From: Ostrinia nubilalis
Lineage: Eukaryota; Arthropoda; Insecta; Lepidoptera; Crambidae
NCBI RefSeq assembly: GCF_963855985.1
Contig: NC_087105.1
Location: 1,490,501-1,554,500, forward strand
Length of the DNA stretch: 64,000 nt
Direction: 5' to 3'
In this document: in pieces, positions 24,864 to 34,605 of the stretch
Layout: the number at the start of each line of letters is the position of its first letter
How positions within the stretch are numbered: the first letter of the stretch is position 1
Translations under genes and position numbers: made by a program
Notes under the pieces: model-generated
Seen by the model: the letters and a program-made list of their open reading frames with translations, nothing else
Told to the model about the DNA's origin: nothing
Databases searched by the model: none

Positions 24864-27800
24864 AATGATCTGTGTTGTCAACTTTTCGGCTACTTTGGGA
24901 GTCACGAACTATTCTACACTGACTGTACACGTTTTTACATCGAATTAACTTTCTAATAAGCAATTTGCACCGCGGGAAACGGCATATGTTGCAATTTGCA
25001 ATCCCTCAGTAATGACTATCGAAGGTAAATTGCCCTCAAATTACTGTTTTGCCCCGACTCGCGCTGATTGTATACAATTACGTGATTTTCACCTATTAAA
25101 AGTACTAGTTCCAGGTTGCAAGTGATACGACCTTAGTGTCAGGGGTGAACAACGCTATGGTTAGGCTCTTACCGGAACCAATTAGGCGTTGATAGAAGCC
25201 TTTAATAAAGGAAGTGACGTAACGTTATAAGGAATCGTCAATTGGGGTTTTTTGAATTGGACAATTTTGTATTCGATGACCCTTTGTTAGCGATAATTCA
25301 GCAATTACAACCAGCCCTAAGCAAGTGGGTACTTATAGGTAAATTATTCTATGACTCTACAAATGGTTAATGAGCATGCTCATGATCATCACATTAGCTA
25401 CTTACAGGATTTGAAGCCAAGATATTTGACATGTTGTCAAAACCAGAATATAGTCATAAAACTTTGTATACACGCGTTATTAAGTTATGTAGAGCTTTTA
25501 TTTATTTATGTTTCTTTTCCTTTATTCGCATTGAAAAGAAGTCATTTTCAACTTTTTATCATAGTAATTTATATGGTTTTCCTTAGCTTGTCACAAACCA
25601 CAAAAATCTACTAATAACAAAGAGTTTAATAAATAATATTTGCAGCTACAGTCAACCAAAACCAGAGAAAAATAATTTTCAATAGAACTCCAATAACCAG
25701 TTCCAAATGCTTTGGTATCGCACTTAATCTAATATTAGGTGTGACAGATAAGTGTCTGTTTGGATCTAGTACCAAGAGCAGTTCCTTCGCGCCATGATAG
25801 CCATCACTCAGCGTGATACGTAAATTGTCGGAACGCACGTAATTTGTTCCGTTGTTCCGTTGATCCCATTGTTGTCCCAATTGGAACACTGATTGCGAAG
25901 ATTTGTTGAAAACTACACTAAAATTATGATTGCGTACCGAATTAGGTGAAATTGTAGATTGAAATAGTTTTTATTGGATTATGTAGTTGTGTTCCATTCC
26001 TTTGTTTCGTTCATATGTTTTGGAACAATATGTATTCCATCATTGTTAAAATAATTGCAGTCTTGTGAAACATTTGTGTAAAGTGTAGAGCGAGCGTGGA
26101 GTTGCATAAACTTTCTTATCTCTGACTCAAATAGCCAAGTCATTTTTAATCTTATCAACAACCACCTACTGCTAATCGTGGGTCAGAGTTGCGTGCAATT
26201 CGCCAGATTCGGACGATTGTTGCACGTTGCAGCGAGCAATAACCGAGCGACCAATTGCCACTTCCACCTTTTTCTTACGATTTCCCCCGCGTTTCCCGGC
26301 GAAAAAACTCGCGCCCGTCCCACTCGCACCGCCTGCAGCTTGCACCGGACATTATTTCCTTTTCGCTCTTTTGTTTCTACGATGTCGACATCTCGCTCGC
26401 CGCTCCGCCCATTTGTAAAATCGACTGGCTCGCGTCCTTGCACCTGTCTCTTTCGCGTCCGACTGATTTATGTGAGAGAGAACGGCCTGATCGACGCTCC
26501 GTCTCCTACGATCGACTTTTGTTTCAAAAAACGAACGCACTGACCCGAGGATTAGGTTATACGTTATTACCGGGTGTAAATTCTGATAATGCATCGCGCA
26601 TTCCGACGGCTCCAGTGTCGCGCTGTGGGAAACCTCGTCCTTTTTGCGCGGTAGGCGCGTTTTGTAAAACTATATTTACGATAATGTTATCCCGCGGTGT
26701 CGCGTTACCTCCGCAGAATACGCCGTGATTAATCGCTCGAGGTAAAATCAATTGCGCGGCCGTATGATGTAATGAAGCCGTTGTCCGTCTATCACTATCA
26801 ATTGCCTTATTTTTCGGGAATGCCATTCTAATCAAAATAGTTTACGCGTCGGCCGCCATTCGTGGGAACGCGTCATTTTTTCCATCGACACCGATCGGCT
26901 CGTTTTATTTGGAGCCTTTATCGTGATGGGATTTTTAACGTATGACGACGACCACGTGAAAAATGTCCCAACAGATTTTATTCTCGGGAATCAAAACTTA
27001 ATAATCTGGTTGGTGCCGTAAAAGGTAAAAAACGTTCGGATTGTGTGTTTAAATCAGGATTCAGATGAGGCGATTGGGCAGTTGAGGGCGCGTTTATAAA
27101 CATTTGTAATGATCTTTGCAAATAAAAGGAAAAAGTTAGAAGTTGTGTTTGTCAATAGTCAAACATAGATGTGTAAAAAGCATCTCCGGAGTGTCAACAA
27201 AAAGCGTCTCCCGGCTCGTATAAATCACGAGAACAAATAAAACGCGCGGCACGTTATTATCTTTATAATTGCACGTCAAGACGGCATTCGGGTTTTCCGC
27301 CATTTTCTTTTTTCGTGATATATCGGCTGCTGCGCCACCTGCTTATGAATCCGCGATGGTGTCATGCCTTCCTGCGCTGTCGCTTCAAATTGGACGAGAA
27401 ATTGGGATGGATTGCCGGCGCCATGTTGGACATTTTTACATTTTCCTCTTTATTTGGGGCTCTTCGCGGATGGGGTACGAGGAACTTGCATTTTTAATAG
27501 GATTCCCGAGCTTACTTAGAGAGAGCATGTACTTTTGAATCAAGGAATGACGGCTTGAGAAATTAATGTAAAGAATTTATTATTGTCTGTAAAGCTCACT
27601 AGGAAAATTACTTATCTATCATATTTAAGTTGATTCACCTTTGATTGGACTTATTAATAAGCTTACTATTATAGTAAGCTTATTAATAAGTAGAGCTTTA
27701 GTGTAGGTATATAAAAATTTAATGGAAAATGAATTAACTTTTATGTTAACGGAGAGAAGAGTCGAAAAACTAAATCATTCAATTGAAAGCCTTTAAGTGC

Positions 27801-29277
27801 CTTCGACAGACAGACAAATACAGCCGCCAGTAGTTGCATAGAGCAACCTAATCCGTTATCAGCGCATCGAACAATGAACTACACGAACGAAAACCAACAA
27901 AACGCGATAAGGGCCGCTCGTAACGAAGCGGTATCGATGTCTCTGTCAAAAACTGTCAAAATCTTGACAGCCGACGCGCCGCCTAACGAGCCGGGCGCGC
28001 GCGGTCACCGTGACGCCGCACTTCTAGCGCCAAATATCTGAACAGCGCCATCTATCGCCGGGCGGACGAACTAAACAACGCCTGCGAGTTGAGTGATCTC
28101 GACAAAAAATAATAATAATCTCGTCTGGACACAGAAATACATAAACATGCAAATGCGCCGCGCCCCCGGGCGGCGCGCGGTCGAACGAATTTATGGCAGC
28201 GCGCACCTCATTATCGCTAACAAGCATTCGAACCCTTTCTTTACCCCATAAATATTATATTTTACACCTGCACTAAAGCGAGTGTCAGCGAATGCTTCGC
28301 TCACCGCAATCACCACCTCATAGATGTCGCTAGTGAATGCTAGACTGACAGACGCATTGTCGTTTAATATTTCAAGCCTCCAATCTGTACCAAAATGGAA
28401 GCCACTCACATAATTGATACTTTAATTGCTCTACCACGCAAATAAACGAAAGGAATTTTTATCTTCTGATATCATCAAACTTAACAGACAATTAAAAGTG
28501 TTTATATCTACTTTATGTAGAGCTCATTAGCGTATTTACATGTATCTTTGCGTACATACCCCGACTCCGCGTGAGCTCAAGTCCAGTTTGTCAAGACACA
28601 AACACATAACTTACACAGCATTTTCTATGTAAAATTACAGTTATCGTAAAACGAACGCGTACTAAACGTATTGAACTTGTTAAAATATGGCGTCTGTCAA
28701 GATAACCCCGCGTTTGCATATTTTATTGGCAGCAGGGATCGAAACCACATTGCGTGGTGAGTCCCATTCGGAAATACCACATAATTTGACGTGCCGAATA
28801 ATTGTAATAAATACCGAATTATCGGTAAACAAACGTTGTTTGTAACCTGTCGGCAGACTACTTGTGAAGTCATGAACTCTACCATCTGGATAGGCTTCAA
28901 AATTACGTGATAGTATCGAAACGACAAAACAGGAACTCTAAAGTGATAAAAAATGGGACAATATACCACGATGGATAATATAATTTGATACAAGTTCATG
29001 AGAAACACGTATCAATCATTAAACCAATCGACCCGATTCCAACGACCTGAACCAAAACAACAACAAACGTATTTGAAGCCAGTAAAACTAAATGAACTCA
29101 TATTTTATGAACAAAAGACACCTCCCATCCAATTCCGGAAAACCAACACAGCGTTCCCGCAACAAATAACAAGAATGCTCCGAATTATTGTCAAGATATT
29201 GCCGAATATCGCCGATTGATACTCTACATGACCTCCCTCGGGATCTCATAGAGAAAAAATATCAACCATAGTACCTA
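24864..29277. other. non-coding stretch with CpG-rich core
   Basis: No supported gene. Between 26170 and 27540 the DNA is CG- and CT-rich and all six frames carry overlapping open stretches, a sign of stop-poor composition, not of a coding region. A 43-bp palindrome lies at 27649-27691. The ATG frame at 28998-29219 (73 codons, Gln/Asn/Thr-rich) shows no domain and is not called as a gene. Confidence 0.4.
27649..27691. repeat. 43-bp perfect palindrome
   Basis: Two 21-nt arms around a single T, built on TTATTAATAAGCTTACTAT and its complement. It is AT-rich and would extrude as a cruciform or form a hairpin in RNA. No flanking duplication is evident. Confidence 0.85.
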
Positions 29278-29281
29278 TACA

Positions 29282-29504
29282 TGTAGGATTGTAACATCTA
29301 TGGCGTAAATACTCTATTGTTTTAAACTCTTTGGATGTACGAACGAGTGTGAGCGAGACGAACGTATGGAGAGTGAGTGAGAAGGAAGGAAAGGGGACAT
29401 GGCGGCAAGACGGTTATGAGTAAAGTGTGGCTCTGTAATATTTTAAGAAGATTAAACATATTATTGGAAGAAACTGATTTTCCTTGCGAAGCCCCGTCCC
29501 TACA
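29282..29504 (+). repeat. 5' LTR
   Basis: It starts TGTAGGATTGTAACATCTAT and ends GCCCCGTCCCTACA. The 223-bp sequence matches the 3' LTR base for base as far as I could compare by eye. An ATTAAA motif at about 29452 could serve as poly(A) signal; U3, R and U5 boundaries cannot be fixed from sequence alone. Confidence 0.95.
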
Positions 29505-29509
29505 AATTT

Positions 29510-29527
29510 TGGGGGCTCGTCCGGGAT
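29510..29527 (+). promoter_or_regulatory. primer binding site (tRNA-Pro type)
   Basis: The 18-nt TGGGGGCTCGTCCGGGAT starts five bases after the 5' LTR. It begins with TGG, complementary to the CCA end of a tRNA, and it is the same 18-mer used by tRNA-Pro-primed gammaretroviruses. Reverse transcription is therefore most likely primed by tRNA-Pro. The 5-nt offset from the LTR is slightly larger than usual. Confidence 0.85.
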
Positions 29528-29655
29528 AATTATCTTCACGGTGGACGGTGTACTTCGCGAGAAAATCTCAAAAGACGTACGAGCACACGTGTACGACGAC
29601 GCCATTGTACCGGCCGGCGTGTTTCAAGATTCAGACGGGATCATACGACGGAAAC

Positions 29656-32600
29656 ATGCCGAACTACGGCAAAGAAAGACGTAAAAGCCGACAAGACGAC
29701 TATGAAGATTGTGCTGACGACAATATCACGCATAACCCGACGCACATGTTGCAAATGACGGCGGAGTTGGTGCCTAGATACAGCGGGAGAGATAATACCT
29801 ATCCCGTGTCACGCTGGATTGAAGACGTCGAGAGCAACGCGGAAATATTCGGTTGGTCTCCGTTGCAGCAGCTGCTGGTGGCACGAAGGTCACTGACGGA
29901 CACTGCGCAGCTGTGGCTCAGATCCGAACGTCCGTTTAAGAGCTGGGACGACTTGAAGGCCGCGATATCGAAAGAATTCCCAGACACCGTTGACATCAAA
30001 GCCATACACGAACAAATGAGTGCTAGAAAGAAGCGGGTGGATGAAACATGCCTCGACTATATGCTGATCATGAAGGAGTTAGGCAAGCGTGGCAAGATGC
30101 CAGACTACGTTGCGATTAAATACATCGTTGACGGAATCGTAGACGTAGAAACAAACAAGATCATGCTTTACGGTGTTACAACCTATAACGACTTAAAGGA
30201 GAAGCTTAAAATCTATGAAACGATATCAAGAAAAATGCAGAGTGCTGTGCAGCAGAGGCGTGCAGTGAGTACAAGCAAGCAGCAGAGTGATCGACGAGGG
30301 TCGTGGAAGATTCGGTGCTATAGCTGTGGAGAGACTGGACATGCATCAACTGATTGCCCGCATAAAAGCAAAGGTATGAAGTGCTTTAAGTGCAACCAAT
30401 TCGGCCATGTTGGATCGGCTTGCACTTCTTCGACTGCGACGGCGAATCGGAAGACTTCGGAGGAGTTCGGTAAATCTCGGCAAGACGACCACAGACAAAA
30501 GAAGAGCGCTATGTTCGCGGCTGACATCACTCGAGACTGCGGCGCCTCCAGCGGTGAGCTATGGAACGAACTACAAGACTACCAACATCATGACAAGAAG
30601 CGGACGATGTTCACTACGTCAAACTCCATGGAAGGCAGCGCCCCTAGCGGCTCCAGTACGAACGACGACGAACCAAAGATGGCGACATTTGTTTACGACG
30701 AGATGTCAACATTGTCAACCTCGCAGATCAACAAAACGGAGGAGAAAAAGCCGGTTATTGTGTTGACAATGAATGAAATACAGCAAAAAGCGTTAGTTGA
30801 CTCCGGCAGCGACGTGAATATCATATCAGAGGACGTTTACATCGAGTTGGGAAAGCCCAAATGTGAGAAAGATGATTTGGTGCTATCTGGAATTGGACAA
30901 GGAACAGTGCGTTCGTTGGGGAAGTGTCTCCTAAACCTGTGCGTAGACGAACAATATTATTTAGACGTAATATTTCATGTAATAAACAAAGAGTATGTAC
31001 CTTACGACGTAATACTAGGACAAGAGTTTTTGAATGACGTAACAGTTGTGATTAAAAAGGGTTGTGTAAAGTTTTATACTAAAGAATGGGAACGACTGGG
31101 ATGTTATGTGAGTGAGGTATGTTCATCTAATTCTGTTGTAGGTCCCATGAAAGATCCAGCTTTGAGAGAGGAAGTCATCGAGTGTATACAGAAGTACAAA
31201 CCGGAACAGACGGAGGAAGCACCACTGCAGCTCAAGATTGTGCTTAAGGATGAGGTACCTGTGGCACTACGACCGCGACGACTGGCACTTAAGGAGCAGG
31301 AGATTGTGGAGGAACAGATTGCAGAATGGTTAGAAAAGGACATAATACGCGTAAGTCACTCTGAATATAGTAGTCCATTGGTTTTGGTCAAGAAAAAAGA
31401 TAATTCCATTAGAGTTTGCGTTGACTATAGGATGTTGAACAGAAAGATTATGAAAGACGAGTTTCCATTACCAGTAATTGAAGATTTAATAGATAAATTA
31501 AAAGATGCCAAAGTGTTCAGCGTGTTAGATTTAAAAAACGGGTTCTTTCACCTGAGAGTAAGTGAAGAGTCTGTAAAGTATAAATCTTTTGTTACACACA
31601 ATGGACAATATGAGTTTTTAAGGGCTCCTTTCGGTTTAAGCATTTGTCCGAAGTATTTCATGAGATTTATAACAATAATCTTCAGAGACCTATTAGCGAA
31701 GGGAGAAGTAATTATATTCATTGACGATTTGTTGATTCCTGCAAAAGACGAAATTCAAGCTGTGCAACGCCTTAAAAATGTACTTATGATTTCAGAGCGA
31801 TATGGGTTAGAAATGAATTGGAAAAAGGCAAAATTGGTTTGCAGAGAAATAGAATATTTGGGACACTTGGTTAAAGACGGAGAGGTGAGACCGACCACTG
31901 AGAAGATAGATGCAGTGATGAGATATCCAAAGCCAGCAACAACAAGGCAGGTTCGCAGTTTTCTTGGTCTAACCTCATATTTCCGAAAATATATAAAAGA
32001 TTATGCACAGATAGCTAAACCACTAACGGATTTATTAAAGAAGGACATTTTGTTTCAATTTGGTGATAAAGAGATAATAGCATTTGAGACTTTGAAGCGA
32101 AAGTTAAGTGATTCTCCAGTACTAAAGATTTATGACTCAAACCTACCTACTGAATTGCATACAGATGCATCAGCTGTTGCCTATTCTGCGATATTAATGC
32201 AGCAACACGAAGATGGTTGGCATCCTGTATACTACATGAGTAAGAGAACCTCAGAAGCCGAATCAAGATACACAAGCTATGAGCTAGAAGCATTAGCTAT
32301 TATAGAGGGAGTGAAGAAGTTCAGAGTTTATTTGTATGGTATCCATTTCAAGATAGTCACTGATTGTCAAGCCTTCGAGCTGACGCTGAAAAAAAAGGAT
32401 TTGTCACCTAAAGTTGCTCGCTGGGTATTATACCTAGATCAGTTTGACTATGAGGTTGAACATAGGACTGGTTCGAGGATGCAGCATGCAGATGCATTAA
32501 GCCGACATCCATGCATGACTATCACTGGAAATAGCTTACAAAACCAAATAAGACTGGCTCAACAAAACGATGATGGTTTGAGGGCAGTATGTGAAGTACT

Positions 32601-33726
32601 AAAGCATCATTCTTATGCAGACTACTGGTTAGACAACGGACTTCTATATAAAGGAGAGCAGAAGCAGCTAGTTATACCGAAGTCACTAGAGAAAGAGATC
32701 ATAAAACAAGTACATGACAAAGGACATTTTTCTATGAAAAAGATGAAGGAGATAATTAAACAAGACTATTACATACAAGACTTAGAAAAGAAGTTGCAAG
32801 AGTTTGTGGTTACCTGCATACCTTGTCTGATGGCAACTAAGAAGGCTGGGAAACAAGAAGGCTATTTGAACCCAATAGATAAAGAAGGTATTCCCTTACA
32901 CACACTTCATATAGATCATGTAGGACCATTAACAGACACGAAGAAACAATATAACCACATTTTGACAATAGTAGATGGATTCACGAAGTTCACATGGATA
33001 TTTCCAACTAAGAGTACGACGAGTAAAGAGACAATTGAGAAGCTGAAGATGCACCAACAGCATTTTGGAAATCCTGTAAGAATAATAAGTGACAGAGGAA
33101 CGGCATTCACCGGGGGTGAATTTCAAGATTATTGCAAAGAAGAGAATATTCAACATGTTATCATCACGACGGGTGTACCAAGAGGAAATGGACAGGTAGA
33201 AAGACTACATAGGACTATTTTGGCTGTGTTGACCAAGTTGTGTATAGAACATCCATCATTATGGTACAAGCACATCAGCCGAGTGCAGAGGGCTATAAAT
33301 AGTACCTACCAGCGTAGCATAGACACGACTCCATTTCACCTGATGGTTGGTATAAACATGAGATGTAAAGAAGACCTGGAAATATTGGATTTACTAAGAC
33401 AAGAAGAGATTGATCAGTATGATGAACAAAGAGAAGACATTAGAATGAAAGCTAAGCAGCAAATACTTCAGGTACAGGAGGAAAATAGGAAGACTTTCAA
33501 TGAGAAGAGGAAACCAAGTTCTCAATACAAAGAAGGAGATTTGGTGGCCATAAAGAGGACTCAGTATGGACCGGGTTTGAAGCTGAAACCTAAGTATCTA
33601 GGACCGTACCAGGTGACGAAGGTTAAGCGGAAAGATCGTTACGACGTAGAGAAGATGGATACTGCTGCTGAAGGGCCTAATAAGACGTCCAGCTCAGCTG
33701 ATCAAATGAAGCCGTGGCCAAATTAG
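29656..33726 (+). CDS. gag-pol: Ty3/gypsy Gag-Pol polyprotein
   Basis: A single 1,356-residue frame from the first ATG. The frame is open further upstream, to 29548, but starts there with GTG, which is unlikely in an animal. Gag carries a TAQLWLR...W..L...F core and two CCHC zinc knuckles (Cys at about 221 and 243). Then follow an aspartic protease active site (VDSGSD, Asp382), reverse transcriptase with FIDD (Asp690/691), RNase H (HTDAS, Asp837), an integrase zinc finger (His1020, His1024, Cys1054, Cys1057), an integrase D-58-D-35-E core (Asp1087, Asp1146, Glu1182) and a GPY motif at about 1316-1318. No chromodomain and no gag/pol frameshift are present, so Gag and Pol are made as one fusion and presumably cut by the protease. 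All catalytic residues are in place. Nothing points to a functioning envelope gene. Confidence 0.95.
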   Translation: MPNYGKERRKSRQDDYEDCADDNITHNPTHMLQMTAELVPRYSGRDNTYPVSRWIEDVESNAEIFGWSPLQQLLVARRSLTDTAQLWLRSERPFKSWDDLKAAISKEFPDTVDIKAIHEQMSARKKRVDETCLDYMLIMKELGKRGKMPDYVAIKYIVDGIVDVETNKIMLYGVTTYNDLKEKLKIYETISRKMQSAVQQRRAVSTSKQQSDRRGSWKIRCYSCGETGHASTDCPHKSKGMKCFKCNQFGHVGSACTSSTATANRKTSEEFGKSRQDDHRQKKSAMFAADITRDCGASSGELWNELQDYQHHDKKRTMFTTSNSMEGSAPSGSSTNDDEPKMATFVYDEMSTLSTSQINKTEEKKPVIVLTMNEIQQKALVDSGSDVNIISEDVYIELGKPKCEKDDLVLSGIGQGTVRSLGKCLLNLCVDEQYYLDVIFHVINKEYVPYDVILGQEFLNDVTVVIKKGCVKFYTKEWERLGCYVSEVCSSNSVVGPMKDPALREEVIECIQKYKPEQTEEAPLQLKIVLKDEVPVALRPRRLALKEQEIVEEQIAEWLEKDIIRVSHSEYSSPLVLVKKKDNSIRVCVDYRMLNRKIMKDEFPLPVIEDLIDKLKDAKVFSVLDLKNGFFHLRVSEESVKYKSFVTHNGQYEFLRAPFGLSICPKYFMRFITIIFRDLLAKGEVIIFIDDLLIPAKDEIQAVQRLKNVLMISERYGLEMNWKKAKLVCREIEYLGHLVKDGEVRPTTEKIDAVMRYPKPATTRQVRSFLGLTSYFRKYIKDYAQIAKPLTDLLKKDILFQFGDKEIIAFETLKRKLSDSPVLKIYDSNLPTELHTDASAVAYSAILMQQHEDGWHPVYYMSKRTSEAESRYTSYELEALAIIEGVKKFRVYLYGIHFKIVTDCQAFELTLKKKDLSPKVARWVLYLDQFDYEVEHRTGSRMQHADALSRHPCMTITGNSLQNQIRLAQQNDDGLRAVCEVLKHHSYADYWLDNGLLYKGEQKQLVIPKSLEKEIIKQVHDKGHFSMKKMKEIIKQDYYIQDLEKKLQEFVVTCIPCLMATKKAGKQEGYLNPIDKEGIPLHTLHIDHVGPLTDTKKQYNHILTIVDGFTKFTWIFPTKSTTSKETIEKLKMHQQHFGNPVRIISDRGTAFTGGEFQDYCKEENIQHVIITTGVPRGNGQVERLHRTILAVLTKLCIEHPSLWYKHISRVQRAINSTYQRSIDTTPFHLMVGINMRCKEDLEILDLLRQEEIDQYDEQREDIRMKAKQQILQVQEENRKTFNEKRKPSSQYKEGDLVAIKRTQYGPGLKLKPKYLGPYQVTKVKRKDRYDVEKMDTAAEGPNKTSSSADQMKPWPN

Positions 33727-34378
33727 GTAAAGTATCTTGCTATTTGAAATAAGAGGTGACGAATGAAAGGATTTGTAAATTAAAAACCATTTTTATTACC
33801 ATTGTTACGGTCATTCATTATTGTATATTTTATTTCACTAAAATGTAAAGTTTATCGTAGTTCATGTTTCACTAACTGATTAATTATAAAGATGAACAAT
33901 ATTACAGTTTTATAAACATTGGGGTGTTTAGAACTTGAATATCTTAAGACTTGATATTGAGTAACCTGAAATATAAGAATTTCAAATTATTTCTGTAAGA
34001 TTAATAAATAAGATGATATACACTATCTTAGATGTAAAGTGTTTAAGACTAAGTTGAAAGATTGATTTATAATAAGATGATAACTGTAAAATGTGTAAAA
34101 ATCTAAAATGTTAAGGATTTCATGTAAATTGTATAAGAATAGTAGTTTACCGTTAGATGTTTATTTAAGTAGTTATTTTGAAAGTTTGCATTGTGTAAGA
34201 AGTTAAAAGTTAAATGTAACATAGAGTTTGAGTTTTAAACTATTGGATGCTTGAATAAGTTTTGATGTAACCAAAGTTTAATGAGTTGAGTATTTATAAA
34301 GTTTAATGATGTTTAATGAAAGTTAGTGTTTGTAGCCTAAGATTGTCTGAGGACAGACAAAGACAGGATTGCCGAGAG
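33727..34378 (+). other. retrotransposon 3' untranslated region
   Basis: Very AT-rich, repetitive sequence (recurrent TAAGAT, AAAGTT and TTTAATG-like words) between the Gag-Pol stop and the 3' LTR. A 7-bp hairpin, TTGTCTG/CAGACAA with an AGGA loop, lies at 34343-34360. A purine-rich priming tract is expected just before 34379. The sequence there (ACAAAGACAGGATTGCCGAGAG) is purine-biased but not a clean polypurine run. Confidence 0.7.
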
Positions 34379-34601
34379 TGTAGGATTGTAACATCTATGG
34401 CGTAAATACTCTATTGTTTTAAACTCTTTGGATGTACGAACGAGTGTGAGCGAGACGAACGTATGGAGAGTGAGTGAGAAGGAAGGAAAGGGGACATGGC
34501 GGCAAGACGGTTATGAGTAAAGTGTGGCTCTGTAATATTTTAAGAAGATTAAACATATTATTGGAAGAAACTGATTTTCCTTGCGAAGCCCCGTCCCTAC
34601 A
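34379..34601 (+). repeat. 3' LTR
   Basis: Same 223-bp sequence as the 5' LTR, with TG...CA ends and followed directly by the TACA target duplicate at 34602-34605. No difference from the 5' copy was seen. Confidence 0.95.
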
Positions 34602-34605
34602 TACA

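Larger units (their letters stand above)
29278..34605 (+). mobile_element. complete Ty3/gypsy LTR retrotransposon with TACA target duplication
   Basis: The element proper is 29282-34601 (5,320 bp). It has two 223-bp LTRs, TG...CA ends, a 4-bp direct repeat TACA on each side (29278-29281 and 34602-34605), a tRNA-Pro-type primer site, and one uninterrupted gag-pol frame with protease, reverse transcriptase, RNase H and integrase in Ty3/gypsy order. There is no env-like frame; the 650 bp between the gag-pol stop and the 3' LTR is AT-rich and non-coding. The two LTRs look identical, which points to very recent integration. Confidence 0.95.

Noticed and set aside
26178..26835. Overlapping long frames on both strands
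   Set aside because: Five or more frames are open at once because the DNA is CG/CT-rich with few stops, so none is individually credible.
30318..33156. Minus-strand frames inside the Ty3/gypsy element
   Set aside because: Antisense shadows of gag-pol.
33727..34378. Envelope gene downstream of gag-pol
   Set aside because: The interval is AT-rich with no open frame, signal peptide or membrane segment.
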